NCBI GenBank assembly: GCA_963768715.1
Contig: CAVYJC010000011.1
Coordinates: forward strand, 186,001 to 250,000
Source: DATKEJ01 sp963768715
GTDB lineage: Bacteria; Bacteroidota; Rhodothermia; Rhodothermales; DATKEJ01
DNA: 64,000 nucleotides
Direction: 5' to 3'
Position numbers and translations under genes: made by a program. The notes beneath the pieces are model-generated. The model had not been told where the DNA came from. It made no database searches and saw only the letters and a program-made list of their open reading frames with translations. Shown here piece by piece: positions 28,570 to 36,398 of the stretch. The first letter of the stretch is position 1. Every line of letters begins with the position of its first letter.

Positions 28570-28845
28570 GCCTCACGTTGCGCATGTGCCGCTTGGCGGT
28601 CAACCTGGGGCAACATCTGGCTCCCTGATACGGCAAGCTCCCCGCGGAGACCAACTTCTTTGTCGGGGCGAGACACGCGCTGATTCCAATATCGGACAAG
28701 CAAAGAACGCCGGAAGAGCCACGAAAAGAACCGTGTCGGGACACCGACGAGGTATACTCTCGTGTCGCCACATGAGACGCCTGTGGCTCCAGAACTCGCA
28801 TGAGACTGACACCGAATCTCATGCCACGATTCTACGGGAAGAAAG

Positions 28846-29148
28846 ATGCAATCATTTGCACTCAGGATGTGGTTTGAGCTGACCTCCAGCGCTCATGCCG
28901 AAGGTGAATGGAGAGGCCACATCACCGACGTATCCAGCCTCGAAGGGCAATACTTCCGAAACCTGGCCGACCTCAAAAGTTTTCTCGCTGATCGAATGGA
29001 CAGGGCCGATCAAACACACGACGGACGCCCATTTGAAGCCGAATGCGCGGTCGAGGCAGCCTTTGAAGCTGCGCTAAAGGCGGCTGGACGCGAAAAGAAC
29101 CTGTCGCAGGACATGGCAGGAACGCTCGCGGATACGGTCATCTCATAG
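28846..29148 (+). CDS. Small conserved-looking hypothetical protein (100 aa)
   Basis: The start ATG at 28846 has a purine-rich GGGAAGAAAG just upstream. The sequence (RMWFELTSSAHAEGEWRGHITDV, then YFRNLADLKSFLADRMDR) follows a pattern seen in short hypothetical proteins of several phyla: a beta strand with FE or WRG, a Y/YF..L.DL..FL helix, then a variable tail. Function unknown. No signal peptide. It heads a run of four same-strand genes that continues with membrane-anchored proteins, spaced 95, 33 and 14 bases apart. Confidence 0.65.
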   Translation: MQSFALRMWFELTSSAHAEGEWRGHITDVSSLEGQYFRNLADLKSFLADRMDRADQTHDGRPFEAECAVEAAFEAALKAAGREKNLSQDMAGTLADTVIS

Positions 29149-29243
29149 ACTGCATTCGTCAAACAAGTTTTGCGACTCAGAACCGAGCGTCGCAATCAAT
29201 GCGGTGTTTCGATCCGATTCGCTGAATCTAACCGACGTTAACG

Positions 29244-29792
29244 ATGCATCAGTTCATCTACGCGCTTGCGGCCCTCGGAGTGACGATGGTGTTGTCGCTC
29301 ACCATGTCCAACGGATCGAGGAGAGCAGCCCAGCGCATCTACATCAACGAAGCCGTAACACAGCTCTCGGGCGTCGCCTACGATGTGCTCGAAGACATTG
29401 AGCGTTCGGGTATCGCATTCGATGAGCGGACGGATGAGTCCCGCTTCGCGAAACCGATACAGTTCCCTCTCGTGAAATCCTCGAGTGATCTGACGCCGGA
29501 AACGGAGTTTGGCGGTTGCACTGAGTACACGGCGTGCAAGGATATCGACGACTTCGACGGCATGGAGATAACTCGAACGACGCAAGACTACTCATACGAT
29601 ATCGGACTGTCTGTTCGATACGTCAACGAGAGCGTTCCCTCGGAAGTCTCGACGTCGCAGACGTTCGCCAAACGAATTGACGCCACCGTCAAGCATCCGA
29701 GCATCACCATCAACGGGGAGCCGCTGACGGTCACCGTAAGCCGCATCGTCACCTATCACAGGGTGACAGAGAAAGCCGGTGTCTGGCTGTGA
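29244..29792 (+). CDS. Membrane-anchored pseudopilin-like protein, 182 aa
   Basis: A single hydrophobic segment directly at the N-terminus (FIYALAALGVTMVLSLTM, about 4-21) is followed by a soluble, beta-rich domain with two cysteines (GGCTEYTAC). This resembles the layout of type IV pilin or minor-pilin-like proteins, but the prepilin peptidase motif (G followed by F-T-L-x-E) is missing. The next two genes share the same layout, so the three are probably subunits of one envelope structure. I do not recognise a family. Confidence 0.6.
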   Translation: MHQFIYALAALGVTMVLSLTMSNGSRRAAQRIYINEAVTQLSGVAYDVLEDIERSGIAFDERTDESRFAKPIQFPLVKSSSDLTPETEFGGCTEYTACKDIDDFDGMEITRTTQDYSYDIGLSVRYVNESVPSEVSTSQTFAKRIDATVKHPSITINGEPLTVTVSRIVTYHRVTEKAGVWL

Positions 29793-29825
29793 CCAGCAGA
29801 ATCACCAAACTTGAAGGAGTACGCC

Positions 29826-30431
29826 ATGAGTGAATGGATTGGGCATTCGATGGTTGCGGCGGTGGCCGCCATGATCATCCTGTCTGCCACGGTCACGAAG
29901 ACACGCGTCGAAAGTATGGTGGTGGCGACGATCAAGGCGCGGGCCGGTAAGAAGATGATGCTCGACGTCGCCGCAGGTCTCGAGAGAGACTTGCGGAACA
30001 TGGGTTCCAATTTTCCGGCATATGAACTCGAGCCCGACTCGACAAGCATCCAGTGGGAAACAGACTCGACAATCAATTTCTTCCAGTTCGTCGGCCAGGT
30101 CGAGCCAGGTCAACCCCCTGCTATCATTCGATATGAGTGGCAGGTTGTCGATTCGACGACGGTAGGGGACGAGTTAAAGCCGACATACCAGATAGCGCGC
30201 TACCTCAACGGTACGCTTTCGAGAGTAACCGCGTCGGTGTTTACCGGCGTGTCATTCAAAATCGAGAACGACATGGGCGGGCCCGCGGCGACCCCGGACG
30301 AGGTGCGGCAGATTGCCATCGAGTTGATCGGAATAAGCGGTGTCGGATCGTCGACGGCGCTCATGGAAACGCGTTGGAACGCCGTCTATCGTCCAGAGGC
30401 ACTCGCTCGCGAGGATGCCAACGACCTGTAA
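29826..30431 (+). CDS. Membrane-anchored pseudopilin-like protein, 201 aa
   Basis: The start ATG at 29826 is supported by AAGGAG about eight bases upstream. N-terminal hydrophobic helix (HSMVAAVAAMIILSATV, about 7-23), then a soluble domain with a long amphipathic segment (ARAGKKMMLDVAAGLERDL) reminiscent of the PilW/PulJ-type minor pseudopilin start, and beta strands such as IIRYEWQVVDSTT and PTYQIARYL. No prepilin cleavage site. Fourteen bases separate it from the next gene. Confidence 0.6.
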   Translation: MSEWIGHSMVAAVAAMIILSATVTKTRVESMVVATIKARAGKKMMLDVAAGLERDLRNMGSNFPAYELEPDSTSIQWETDSTINFFQFVGQVEPGQPPAIIRYEWQVVDSTTVGDELKPTYQIARYLNGTLSRVTASVFTGVSFKIENDMGGPAATPDEVRQIAIELIGISGVGSSTALMETRWNAVYRPEALAREDANDL

Positions 30432-30445
30432 ACCGGAGAAATGAG

Positions 30446-31660
30446 ATGGGACAATACGTTCTGATACTCTCGCTGTCGTTCTTCGCTACCGCGAGCGTCG
30501 TTATGTTTGGCATAAGATCCGATGTTTCCGATACCGACCAGGCCCTGAACCTGAGGTACACGAAGCTGTTGGCGAGAGATGCGGCTCTGACAGGTTTCCA
30601 GATGGTTACCCTGAAACTCGCTAAGGACCCCGACCCCTGGATAGAAGGTTCTGTGTATGAGGTATCCGGAAGTGACGGCCGTGGAGGCTCGTACGCTACC
30701 GTTGTGTCTACTGTCGGGTATCCCGCAGGAGACACCGTTCAGGTCCAGTCGATCGGGACACGGCACTACATCGGACTGGACGGCGTACCGCGCGATACGA
30801 CCCATGTGATCGACGTACGGTTCGTCCGATACACAGATCCGGGCGTTCCGCTTGCTTTCCGATACGCGATTACAACGGACACTGAGATCAAACTCGTGGG
30901 AAACATGCACATTGGGTCCCTCGATTCGCTGATTAACGCAGGGGTCCACACGAATGGAAACCTGACCACGACAGGGAATAGCTTTCTCGTCGAGGGCTAC
31001 GGTACCTACACCACTTCGTCGGCCGTTCCACAAAAGGACAACTTTGTCCCCAATAACGACACGAACGGAACCGGCCTCAACGTATTCTGGGCCGACTCTG
31101 TCAAGATCCCAAATCTCGATCTGTCTGAGTTGATTACTACCTCGACCTTGCACGTGGAGGGTGACCTCACGATCGACGGCAACACGTTTCCATACACGAG
31201 CTTCGGACAATGGGCTCAGGCGATCGGCTCATCGACGGGTTCCGGTACGGAGGCGGATCCCTTCATTCTGGTCGTCGACGGCGCACTCAGCTTTCTGAAC
31301 GAAGTCCACCTGTCGGGGTTCGGAATCGTCGCGAGTCTCACGAACATCACCATAGATCCGCTCGGGTCCGAAGGCGGTTTGATTGGTGGGCTCTATGGTC
31401 CGTGCGTCCAGCTCGGCATCTATACGCCCGGGTTCATCGACATCAAAGGCAATGCGCAGATTATTGGATCGCTTTACGGAAAAGACTATATCCAATTCCA
31501 CGGCACGCCGAACGTAGTCGGGGGCCTGGTGACGCACGACGCACGCTTCAGTGCCGGCGGCAACCCCGAGATTCTCCATTCGACGATCAAGCTCGGCAAC
31601 GGCTGGGGCATCGAATCGCGCATCGTCGGTCCGCGCGTCGCCGCCTACGCCGAGTGGTAG
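30446..31660 (+). CDS. Membrane-anchored beta-helix protein of the pilin-like operon, 404 aa
   Basis: ATG at 30446 with GGAG nine bases upstream. An N-terminal hydrophobic helix (YVLILSLSFFATASVVMFG) leads into a PilX-like segment (KLLARDAALTGFQMV), and from about residue 145 a repetitive, Gly/Asn-rich region (TDTEIKLVGNMHIGSLDSLI, GVHTNGNLTTTGNSF, HVEGDLTIDGNTF, IKGNAQIIGSLYG) with the periodic strand-turn pattern of a right-handed beta-helix or bactofilin-like polymer-forming domain. It is the largest and last gene of the operon. Probably a surface or periplasmic structural protein; function otherwise unknown. Confidence 0.65.
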   Translation: MGQYVLILSLSFFATASVVMFGIRSDVSDTDQALNLRYTKLLARDAALTGFQMVTLKLAKDPDPWIEGSVYEVSGSDGRGGSYATVVSTVGYPAGDTVQVQSIGTRHYIGLDGVPRDTTHVIDVRFVRYTDPGVPLAFRYAITTDTEIKLVGNMHIGSLDSLINAGVHTNGNLTTTGNSFLVEGYGTYTTSSAVPQKDNFVPNNDTNGTGLNVFWADSVKIPNLDLSELITTSTLHVEGDLTIDGNTFPYTSFGQWAQAIGSSTGSGTEADPFILVVDGALSFLNEVHLSGFGIVASLTNITIDPLGSEGGLIGGLYGPCVQLGIYTPGFIDIKGNAQIIGSLYGKDYIQFHGTPNVVGGLVTHDARFSAGGNPEILHSTIKLGNGWGIESRIVGPRVAAYAEW

Positions 31661-31860
31661 TCTGCAAGTCTGCAAGTCTGCAAGTCTGCGAGTCCACCCC
31701 TCGTCATTCCCGCGATGGCGGGAATCTAGAGGGCCCGTTGATGGATCCCCGCATTCGCGGGGATGATGTATCGCTTGACATGTCTGCCAGTCTACCAGTC
31801 TGCTAGTCTGCTAGTCAGCTAGTCTTCAAGTCCTCCAGTCTTCTAGTCTGCAAGCTTGCC
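31659..31860. repeat. Octanucleotide arrays flanking two REP-like hairpins
   Basis: Starting inside the stop codon at 31658-31660, AGTCTGCA-type 8-base units run to 31698 (five units). After a pair of hairpins, ATTCCCGC / GCGGGAAT (31706-31725) and ATCCCCGC / GCGGGGAT (31745-31764), ten more degenerate octamers (AGTCTACC, AGTCTGCT, AGTCTTCA and so on) run from 31781 to 31860. The hairpins resemble the widespread REP-like palindromes with TTCCCGC arms. A CCCCGAGCGAGCGAGG ... CGAGCGACGAGGGGTC element follows to 31920 and recurs at 46942-46980. Confidence 0.85.
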
Positions 31861-32008
31861 CCGAGCGAGCGAGGACGTTTTCATCGTGATGCAACGTGAC
31901 TGCTCCGAGCGACGAGGGGTCTACCAATCTCTCGTTCGTCGATGCCCGCCAAAGCGTGGCAATGAACCAAAGCTGCCGTTTGGCGTTTTCATAAATCTTG
32001 GTCGTAGA

Positions 32009-32024
32009 TTGACATCTATGTCAA
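32009..32024. promoter_or_regulatory. Perfect palindrome before the lasso cluster (candidate operator)
   Basis: TTGACAT CT ATGTCAA is a perfect 7+7 inverted repeat with a 2-base centre, ending 15 bases before the preferred start of the B1 gene and containing an alternative ATG (32018). As the first gene of an eight-gene run follows, it is the best-placed candidate for a repressor or activator site. TTGACA also resembles a -35 element, but no well-spaced -10 is evident. Confidence 0.45.
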
Positions 32025-32038
32025 GAATATTATTGACA

Positions 32039-32326
32039 ATGCCGATAGACTTTCACCAAAAGGTTAGGCTGTCGCCTGACGTGCTGTTTAGAGAACTCGA
32101 CGGCGAGGCAGTCTTGCTCGACCTTGAGGGCGAATACTACTACGGCCTTAATGTCGTAGGGACGCGCGTCTGGCAGCTCCTGGAAGAGTGTGCCACGATG
32201 AACGAGGTGCAGGCGCGTCTCCTGGAAGAGTTCGAGGTCGAGGAGGAACAGCTTGGCGCCGATTTGGAGCGTCTTGCTGACGACCTTCTTGAAGCAGGGC
32301 TTTTGCAGGTGCTTACCGATGAGTAG
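32039..32326 (+). CDS. Lasso peptide B1 protein (PqqD-like RiPP recognition element)
   Basis: 95 residues from the ATG at 32039; an ATG at 32018 lies inside a palindrome and would add seven residues. The PqqD/RRE fold is recognisable: three N-terminal strands (VRLSPDVLFRELDGEAVLLDLEG), YYYGLNVVGTRVWQLLEE and a helical C-terminal part (VQARLLEEFEVEEEQLGADLERLADDL). In split lasso systems B1 binds the precursor leader and delivers it to the B2 protease. The gene overlaps the B2 gene by eight bases. A broken copy of a similar gene lies at 35938-36135. Confidence 0.88.
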   Translation: MPIDFHQKVRLSPDVLFRELDGEAVLLDLEGEYYYGLNVVGTRVWQLLEECATMNEVQARLLEEFEVEEEQLGADLERLADDLLEAGLLQVLTDE

Positions 32327-32783
32327 CAGCCTCAGCAAGCTTTTCGCCCTGACTTCGTCTGATCGAAATGTGGCGCTAGGAGCCACAACGCTTTTTCTGT
32401 TCGTGAGACTGTCACTCAACCTGGTGGGTCTGAATCGATCGCTGAGGCTCCTCGATCGCCTGTCACCTTTAAGGCCGAGCCCGACGGACACAGATCCTAC
32501 GCATCGAATGTCTGAATCAGAGCGGATCTCGGCGCTTGTCAATACGGTCGCACGTCGCATGTTCCATGGAAGAGCGGCCGACTTGTGTCTCCCCAAGTCG
32601 TTGGTAACGCGCATGATTCTTCGGCGGCGGGGTCTGGATGGAAAATTGCGAATTGGAGTGAAGCCTGGAGAAGGTACCCTTCGTGCCCATGCCTGGGTGG
32701 AGGTCGGAGGTGTTGCTCTGAGTAAGTCTGACCGACAAGGCGAATTCGTTCTGTTCACCAGCACGAGTTTCGAGGATGTATAG
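32319..32783 (+). CDS. Lasso peptide B2 leader peptidase (transglutaminase-like Cys protease)
   Basis: 154 residues. An N-terminal hydrophobic stretch (LGATTLFLFVRLSLNLVG) precedes the protease core. The catalytic Cys is C90 in ADLCLPKSLVTRMILRRRG and the His is H124 in LRAHAWVEVGG; D138 is a possible third residue. These match the CLP.S......L.RRG and AHAWVE signatures of McjB-type B2 proteins. It should cut the precursor after the leader threonine pair. The start ATG at 32319 overlaps the end of B1, and its own end overlaps the methyltransferase start by eight bases, so the three are translationally coupled. Confidence 0.9.
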   Translation: MSSSLSKLFALTSSDRNVALGATTLFLFVRLSLNLVGLNRSLRLLDRLSPLRPSPTDTDPTHRMSESERISALVNTVARRMFHGRAADLCLPKSLVTRMILRRRGLDGKLRIGVKPGEGTLRAHAWVEVGGVALSKSDRQGEFVLFTSTSFEDV

Positions 32784-33927
32784 CGTTTCCCATTTCGGCG
32801 CGATGATCGAAGACAAGATTCGCACGACGGCCTACGTGGAGGCGCTGCGGAGTGCCGTTTCGGAGGGGTCGGTCGTGCTCGATATTGGCACGGGGACTGG
32901 CGTTTTCGCGCTATTGGCATGTCAGATGGGTGCAAAGAAAGTGTATGCCATCGAGCCGGCCGGTGCGATCTTGGTTGGTCGAGAGATGGCTCGTGACAAC
33001 GGGTTTGAGGACCGTATCGAGTTTCTCCAAGCATTGTCGACTGACGTTGAGCCTCCACAACACGTTGACGTGGTTGTGTCCGATCTTCGTGGGTGCCTGC
33101 CGCTTCTTGGTCCGAGTATCCAGTCGATTATTGATGCAAGAGAGAGATGGCTAAAGCCCGAGGGAGTGCTGATTCCAAAGTCCGACACGATGTGGGCGGC
33201 GCCATTCGAAGCAGAGGAATTCTATGCCGCAAATTATGAGCGGCCTTGGTTGAAGAATGATCTGGATTTGGACATGCGGGCCGGGCACCCGATTGCGGTG
33301 AACAACTGGCGGCATGCTCGGCTGGACCCAAAATTTATGCTTGCCGATCCAGCGAAGCTTACCACTCTCGATTATCGGCACATCTCGGATCCGAACATTC
33401 GCGCAAGGGTCGAACTCAAGGCGACACGTGATGCCGTCATGCATGGGTTTCACGTCTGGTTTGAGGCGTGCCTTGCGCCCGGAATTTCTTTTTCTTCCAG
33501 TCCTGGCAGTCCAAAGCTTGTCTACGGTACAGCATTCTTCCCGCTTGAGGCTCCTGTGCGCGTGACAAGTGGGGATTCCATCGACCTTTCTTTCCGAGCC
33601 CATCTAGTGGGCGGCGACTATGTCTGGCAGTGGGACACACGCGTCTCAGAAGGAGGAGCCCGGGAGTCGACCAAGGCTGAATTCGGGCAGTCTACGTTCC
33701 TCGGTACGCCCCTGTCTCTGGACAAGGTTCGAAAACGATCGGAAGAGTTCTCCGGAACACTGAATGACAAAGGAAAGATCGACGCACGTATCCTGGAATT
33801 AATCGGAGAAGGAATGACACTTGGGGAGGTTGGCCGCGTACTGACCCGAGAGTATCCGAAGCGATTTCCCACATGGCGAGACGCGTTGAGCCGAGCCGGG
33901 GCACTGGCAGTGAAATATTGCAAGTGA
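32776..33927 (+). CDS. PRMT-like SAM methyltransferase in the lasso cluster
   Basis: 383 residues. The N-terminal half matches protein arginine methyltransferases: HFGAMIEDKIRTTAYVEAL (the PRMT HY.ML.D..RT.AY motif), VVLDIGTGTGVFALLA (motif I, about 33-48) and the AIEPAG acidic loop. The double-E loop is replaced by VVVSDLRGCLPLLG, which lacks the substrate-binding glutamates, so arginine is an unlikely target. A beta-barrel-like region follows, and the last 60 residues (ILELIGEGMTLGEVGRVLTREY, then WRDALSRAGALA) are helical and look like the C-terminal half of a PqqD-type domain. Coupled to B2 and followed by the cyclase, it may methylate the lasso peptide. Confidence 0.8.
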   Translation: MYSVSHFGAMIEDKIRTTAYVEALRSAVSEGSVVLDIGTGTGVFALLACQMGAKKVYAIEPAGAILVGREMARDNGFEDRIEFLQALSTDVEPPQHVDVVVSDLRGCLPLLGPSIQSIIDARERWLKPEGVLIPKSDTMWAAPFEAEEFYAANYERPWLKNDLDLDMRAGHPIAVNNWRHARLDPKFMLADPAKLTTLDYRHISDPNIRARVELKATRDAVMHGFHVWFEACLAPGISFSSSPGSPKLVYGTAFFPLEAPVRVTSGDSIDLSFRAHLVGGDYVWQWDTRVSEGGARESTKAEFGQSTFLGTPLSLDKVRKRSEEFSGTLNDKGKIDARILELIGEGMTLGEVGRVLTREYPKRFPTWRDALSRAGALAVKYCK

Positions 33928-33966
33928 AGTAGTGAGCGGCTAGCGCTAGACAAACGCTTCGAAGAA

Positions 33967-35883
33967 ATGAGTGGAATTGCCGGCATCTTCTATCGGGACG
34001 GACGATCCGTGGAGCATGGTCAGCTTGACACAATGGTCGACAAACTGTCGCATCGAGGTCCCGACGGGAAGTCGTTCTGGAGAAGCGGTTCAATCGGTTT
34101 TGGACATTGTCTTTTGTCTACCACACCGGAGTCACTTCGTGAAAGACAACCTCTTTCCGACGAATCTGGGAACGTATGTCTCGTGCTCGACGGCCGTATC
34201 GACAACCGTGCCGAGTTGAGGCGACTGCTCGAATCGAAGGGACTTCGCCTCAGGGATGACACCGACGCCGAATTTGTCCTGAAAGCGTACCTCTGTTGGG
34301 GTGAGGGTTGTCCAGAACGAGTGGTTGGTGATTTTGCGTTCGGTATCTGGGATGGATTTCACCAGCGGTTATTCTGTGCCCGCGATCATATGGGAGCGAA
34401 GCCTCTTTGTTACTTCCTTTCCGACCAGGTATTTGTCCTCGCCTCCGAGGTGAAGGCCATCTTGGCTTTGGATTTGGTACCTGAGCAGGTCAATAAGGCT
34501 CGGATTCTCGATTATCTCGTTGGGCACCTGGAAGGGATTGACAAGACGTCTACGTTCTTTCGAAACGTATTCAAGATGGCACCCGCTCATACGCTCGCCG
34601 TGACAAATCAAGACGCGCGAACACGCCGCTATTGGTCGCTCGACCCGACTCGTGAGGTGATGCACAGCTCAGACGAAGCATATGCACAAGCATTCCGCGA
34701 GATCTTCTCCGAGGCGGTGCGGTCCCGGTTGCGTGGAGCAACGCCGGTCGCGTCGATGATGAGTGGGGGGTTGGACTCCACCTCGATCGTTGGGATGGCA
34801 CGGTATATTCTAGCAGAGCAGGGTAAAGAGCCAATTCGGACTTTCTCGGCCATTTCAGACGACGACTCCGACTGCCTCGAGACGAAAGGAGTGCGTGAAA
34901 TGATCGCGATGGGTGGGATAGATGCGACGACGATCTCTCCACGAATGACCGATGTATATGCCTCGCACTACTCTCGGATTATTCAGCACACGGACGATCC
35001 GTTCGATATCAATTTCTACATTCCGATGGCGATGTATGCAGCGGCTCGAAACTCTGGAGTTTCGGTGGTGCTCGATGGGGTTGACGGCGACATCATCACC
35101 TCGCAAGACACTGCGGTGATTGCCCACCTCGTCAAAAAGGGGCATTGGCAAACGGCGCTCAGAGAAGCACGCGGACTTGGATCGTTTTTTAGTAATCATG
35201 ACGGCTTATCCACTTCGTATCTATTGTGGAGTGCACTCAAGAAATCCGTTCCACTCGGAGTTCGTCTTCGCCTGCGCCCCAGTTACACCGCAGAAGTCGT
35301 CAAGCGTACGATTCTTGACAGTTTCATCAATGTGTCGCTGGCCCGCTCAGAAGATCTGGAGGGTCGGTTGGCGACCTATGGTGCCCGCAGACGCGGCCCG
35401 AACGATACGCTGAGGGAGCGACATGCTTCGAATGTCGATCATCCTCATCTCGCGGTGGCACTAGATCGATACGACCGTGTAGCCTCGGCCTTTTCGCTTG
35501 AGTCGAGACATCCACTCACCGACAAGAATCTCGTTGAATTCTGTATTGCCCTTCCCTGGCAGCAAAAACTCGATGGAGGCTGGACGAAGGCCGCGATGAG
35601 ACGAGCGATGACGGGGCTGATACCCGAACCGGTGCGCCAGAGTCGACTTTGGCCGTCCCCGGGAGCTGACTTCGCCGCCGCCGTTCTCAAATATCACGAG
35701 ACCCGAGTCTTCGATTTGATTCGGACCAATGACAAAGAGGTCTACGAATTTGTTGACGGGTCTGCTCTTTTCGCGTGTTACCAGCGGTACCGTGCCGACG
35801 GGAACATGCAAGATGGCTATCGGCTGCTCCTGATAATGAGTCTCTCAGATTGGTTGGATTCCGTCGACCGACCGTGCGTGTAG
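33967..35883 (+). CDS. Lasso cyclase C (asparagine-synthetase-like, isopeptide-forming)
   Basis: 638 residues. Activates the side-chain carboxylate at ring position 7-9 as an adenylate and joins it to the new N-terminal amine. The N-terminal class II glutaminase-like domain starts MSGIAGIFYRDG: the usual Cys2 nucleophile of asparagine synthetase is Ser, so ammonia cannot be made from glutamine here, as expected for a lasso cyclase. The synthetase domain carries the ATP PP-loop MMSGGLDSTSI (S266-S271), and GVDGDII and the LESRHPLTDKNLVEFC segment follow. Longer than McjC (about 513 residues), it keeps the full asparagine-synthetase length. Confidence 0.9.
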   Translation: MSGIAGIFYRDGRSVEHGQLDTMVDKLSHRGPDGKSFWRSGSIGFGHCLLSTTPESLRERQPLSDESGNVCLVLDGRIDNRAELRRLLESKGLRLRDDTDAEFVLKAYLCWGEGCPERVVGDFAFGIWDGFHQRLFCARDHMGAKPLCYFLSDQVFVLASEVKAILALDLVPEQVNKARILDYLVGHLEGIDKTSTFFRNVFKMAPAHTLAVTNQDARTRRYWSLDPTREVMHSSDEAYAQAFREIFSEAVRSRLRGATPVASMMSGGLDSTSIVGMARYILAEQGKEPIRTFSAISDDDSDCLETKGVREMIAMGGIDATTISPRMTDVYASHYSRIIQHTDDPFDINFYIPMAMYAAARNSGVSVVLDGVDGDIITSQDTAVIAHLVKKGHWQTALREARGLGSFFSNHDGLSTSYLLWSALKKSVPLGVRLRLRPSYTAEVVKRTILDSFINVSLARSEDLEGRLATYGARRRGPNDTLRERHASNVDHPHLAVALDRYDRVASAFSLESRHPLTDKNLVEFCIALPWQQKLDGGWTKAAMRRAMTGLIPEPVRQSRLWPSPGADFAAAVLKYHETRVFDLIRTNDKEVYEFVDGSALFACYQRYRADGNMQDGYRLLLIMSLSDWLDSVDRPCV

Positions 35884-35937
35884 TGGTTCTGGCGCTCCAG
35901 TGCGTGGATCCTCGGAAACGAGATCAGTGCGCCAGAG

Positions 35938-36135
35938 ATGATATCGATCGACTCCAGTTCGAGGGTAGGTGTGTCGGATCAGATCCTCTTTCGTGAGCTG
36001 GGCGGTGAGGCTGCCTTGCTCGACTCATGCGGAGCGCACTGCTACAGTCTTGATGAGGCCTGGCACAAGCCATCGGAATTCCCGGAGCGGGGGGGTTGTT
36101 CTTGTGGCGTTCAACAGCTAGATTTCCGGCACTAG
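35938..36135 (+). pseudogene. Decayed second PqqD-like (B1) gene
   Basis: RVGVSDQILFRELGGEAALLD (encoded about 35962-36024) aligns closely with KVRLSPDVLFRELDGEAVLLD of the intact B1 protein, and AHCYSLDE with YYYGLN. After that the similarity is lost: the frame runs through a cysteine-rich stretch and stops. Continuation in another frame (G-T-S-H then GGVVLVAF) hints at frameshifts rather than a divergent short protein. It sits just before the precursor gene, suggesting that the precursor was once accompanied by its own B1, or that part of the cluster was duplicated. Confidence 0.65.
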
Positions 36136-36192
36136 CCAGCGTTGTTCCCCGGGGCAATGGAAAATGCATGTATCGTGTCAAAAGTTGTGTCT

Positions 36193-36327
36193 ATGGCCAA
36201 GATGCTGAAGAGGCCCTACACCCGACCGATCCTGAAGGAATACGGTTTATTGAGGGAGCTAACCACGGGCGGGTCGGGGATAGCTCATGAGGCCGCCGTA
36301 GGCGGGAAAGTCACGAAGTTTCCGTAG
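36193..36327 (+). CDS. Lasso peptide precursor (44 aa)
   Basis: From the ATG at 36193 the product has a 25-residue leader and a 19-residue core. The leader keeps the B1-recognition pattern YxxPxLxxxG: Y9, P12, L14 and G18 in KRPYTRPILKEYGLLRELTT, ending in LTT with Thr24 at position -2 from the cut. The predicted core is GGSGIAHEAAVGGKVTKFP: Gly1 can be linked to Glu8, giving an 8-residue ring of the same G-G-x-G-x-x-x-E pattern as microcin J25. The tail has 11 residues and few bulky groups (K14, K17, F18). ATGs at 36157 and 36202 are alternative starts. Position between cyclase and kinase genes supports the call. Confidence 0.88.
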   Translation: MAKMLKRPYTRPILKEYGLLRELTTGGSGIAHEAAVGGKVTKFP

Positions 36328-36398
36328 TCTGGGCCCACGCCTCGCCGCGGGAGGGGTAAAAGCACGCGTGTCCAATCTGAGGGGAGTACGAGAGCCGC

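Noticed and set aside
32030..33058. 342-codon minus-strand open frame across B1, B2 and the methyltransferase
   Set aside because: Would be antisense to three coupled genes with recognisable motifs; Arg/Ser/Pro-rich sequence typical of a shadow frame.
36142..36192. Longer start of the lasso precursor (TTG 36142 or ATG 36157)
   Set aside because: It would give a leader of 37-42 residues with no conserved motif in the added part; a 25-residue leader fits the family, though the ATG at 36157 cannot be excluded.
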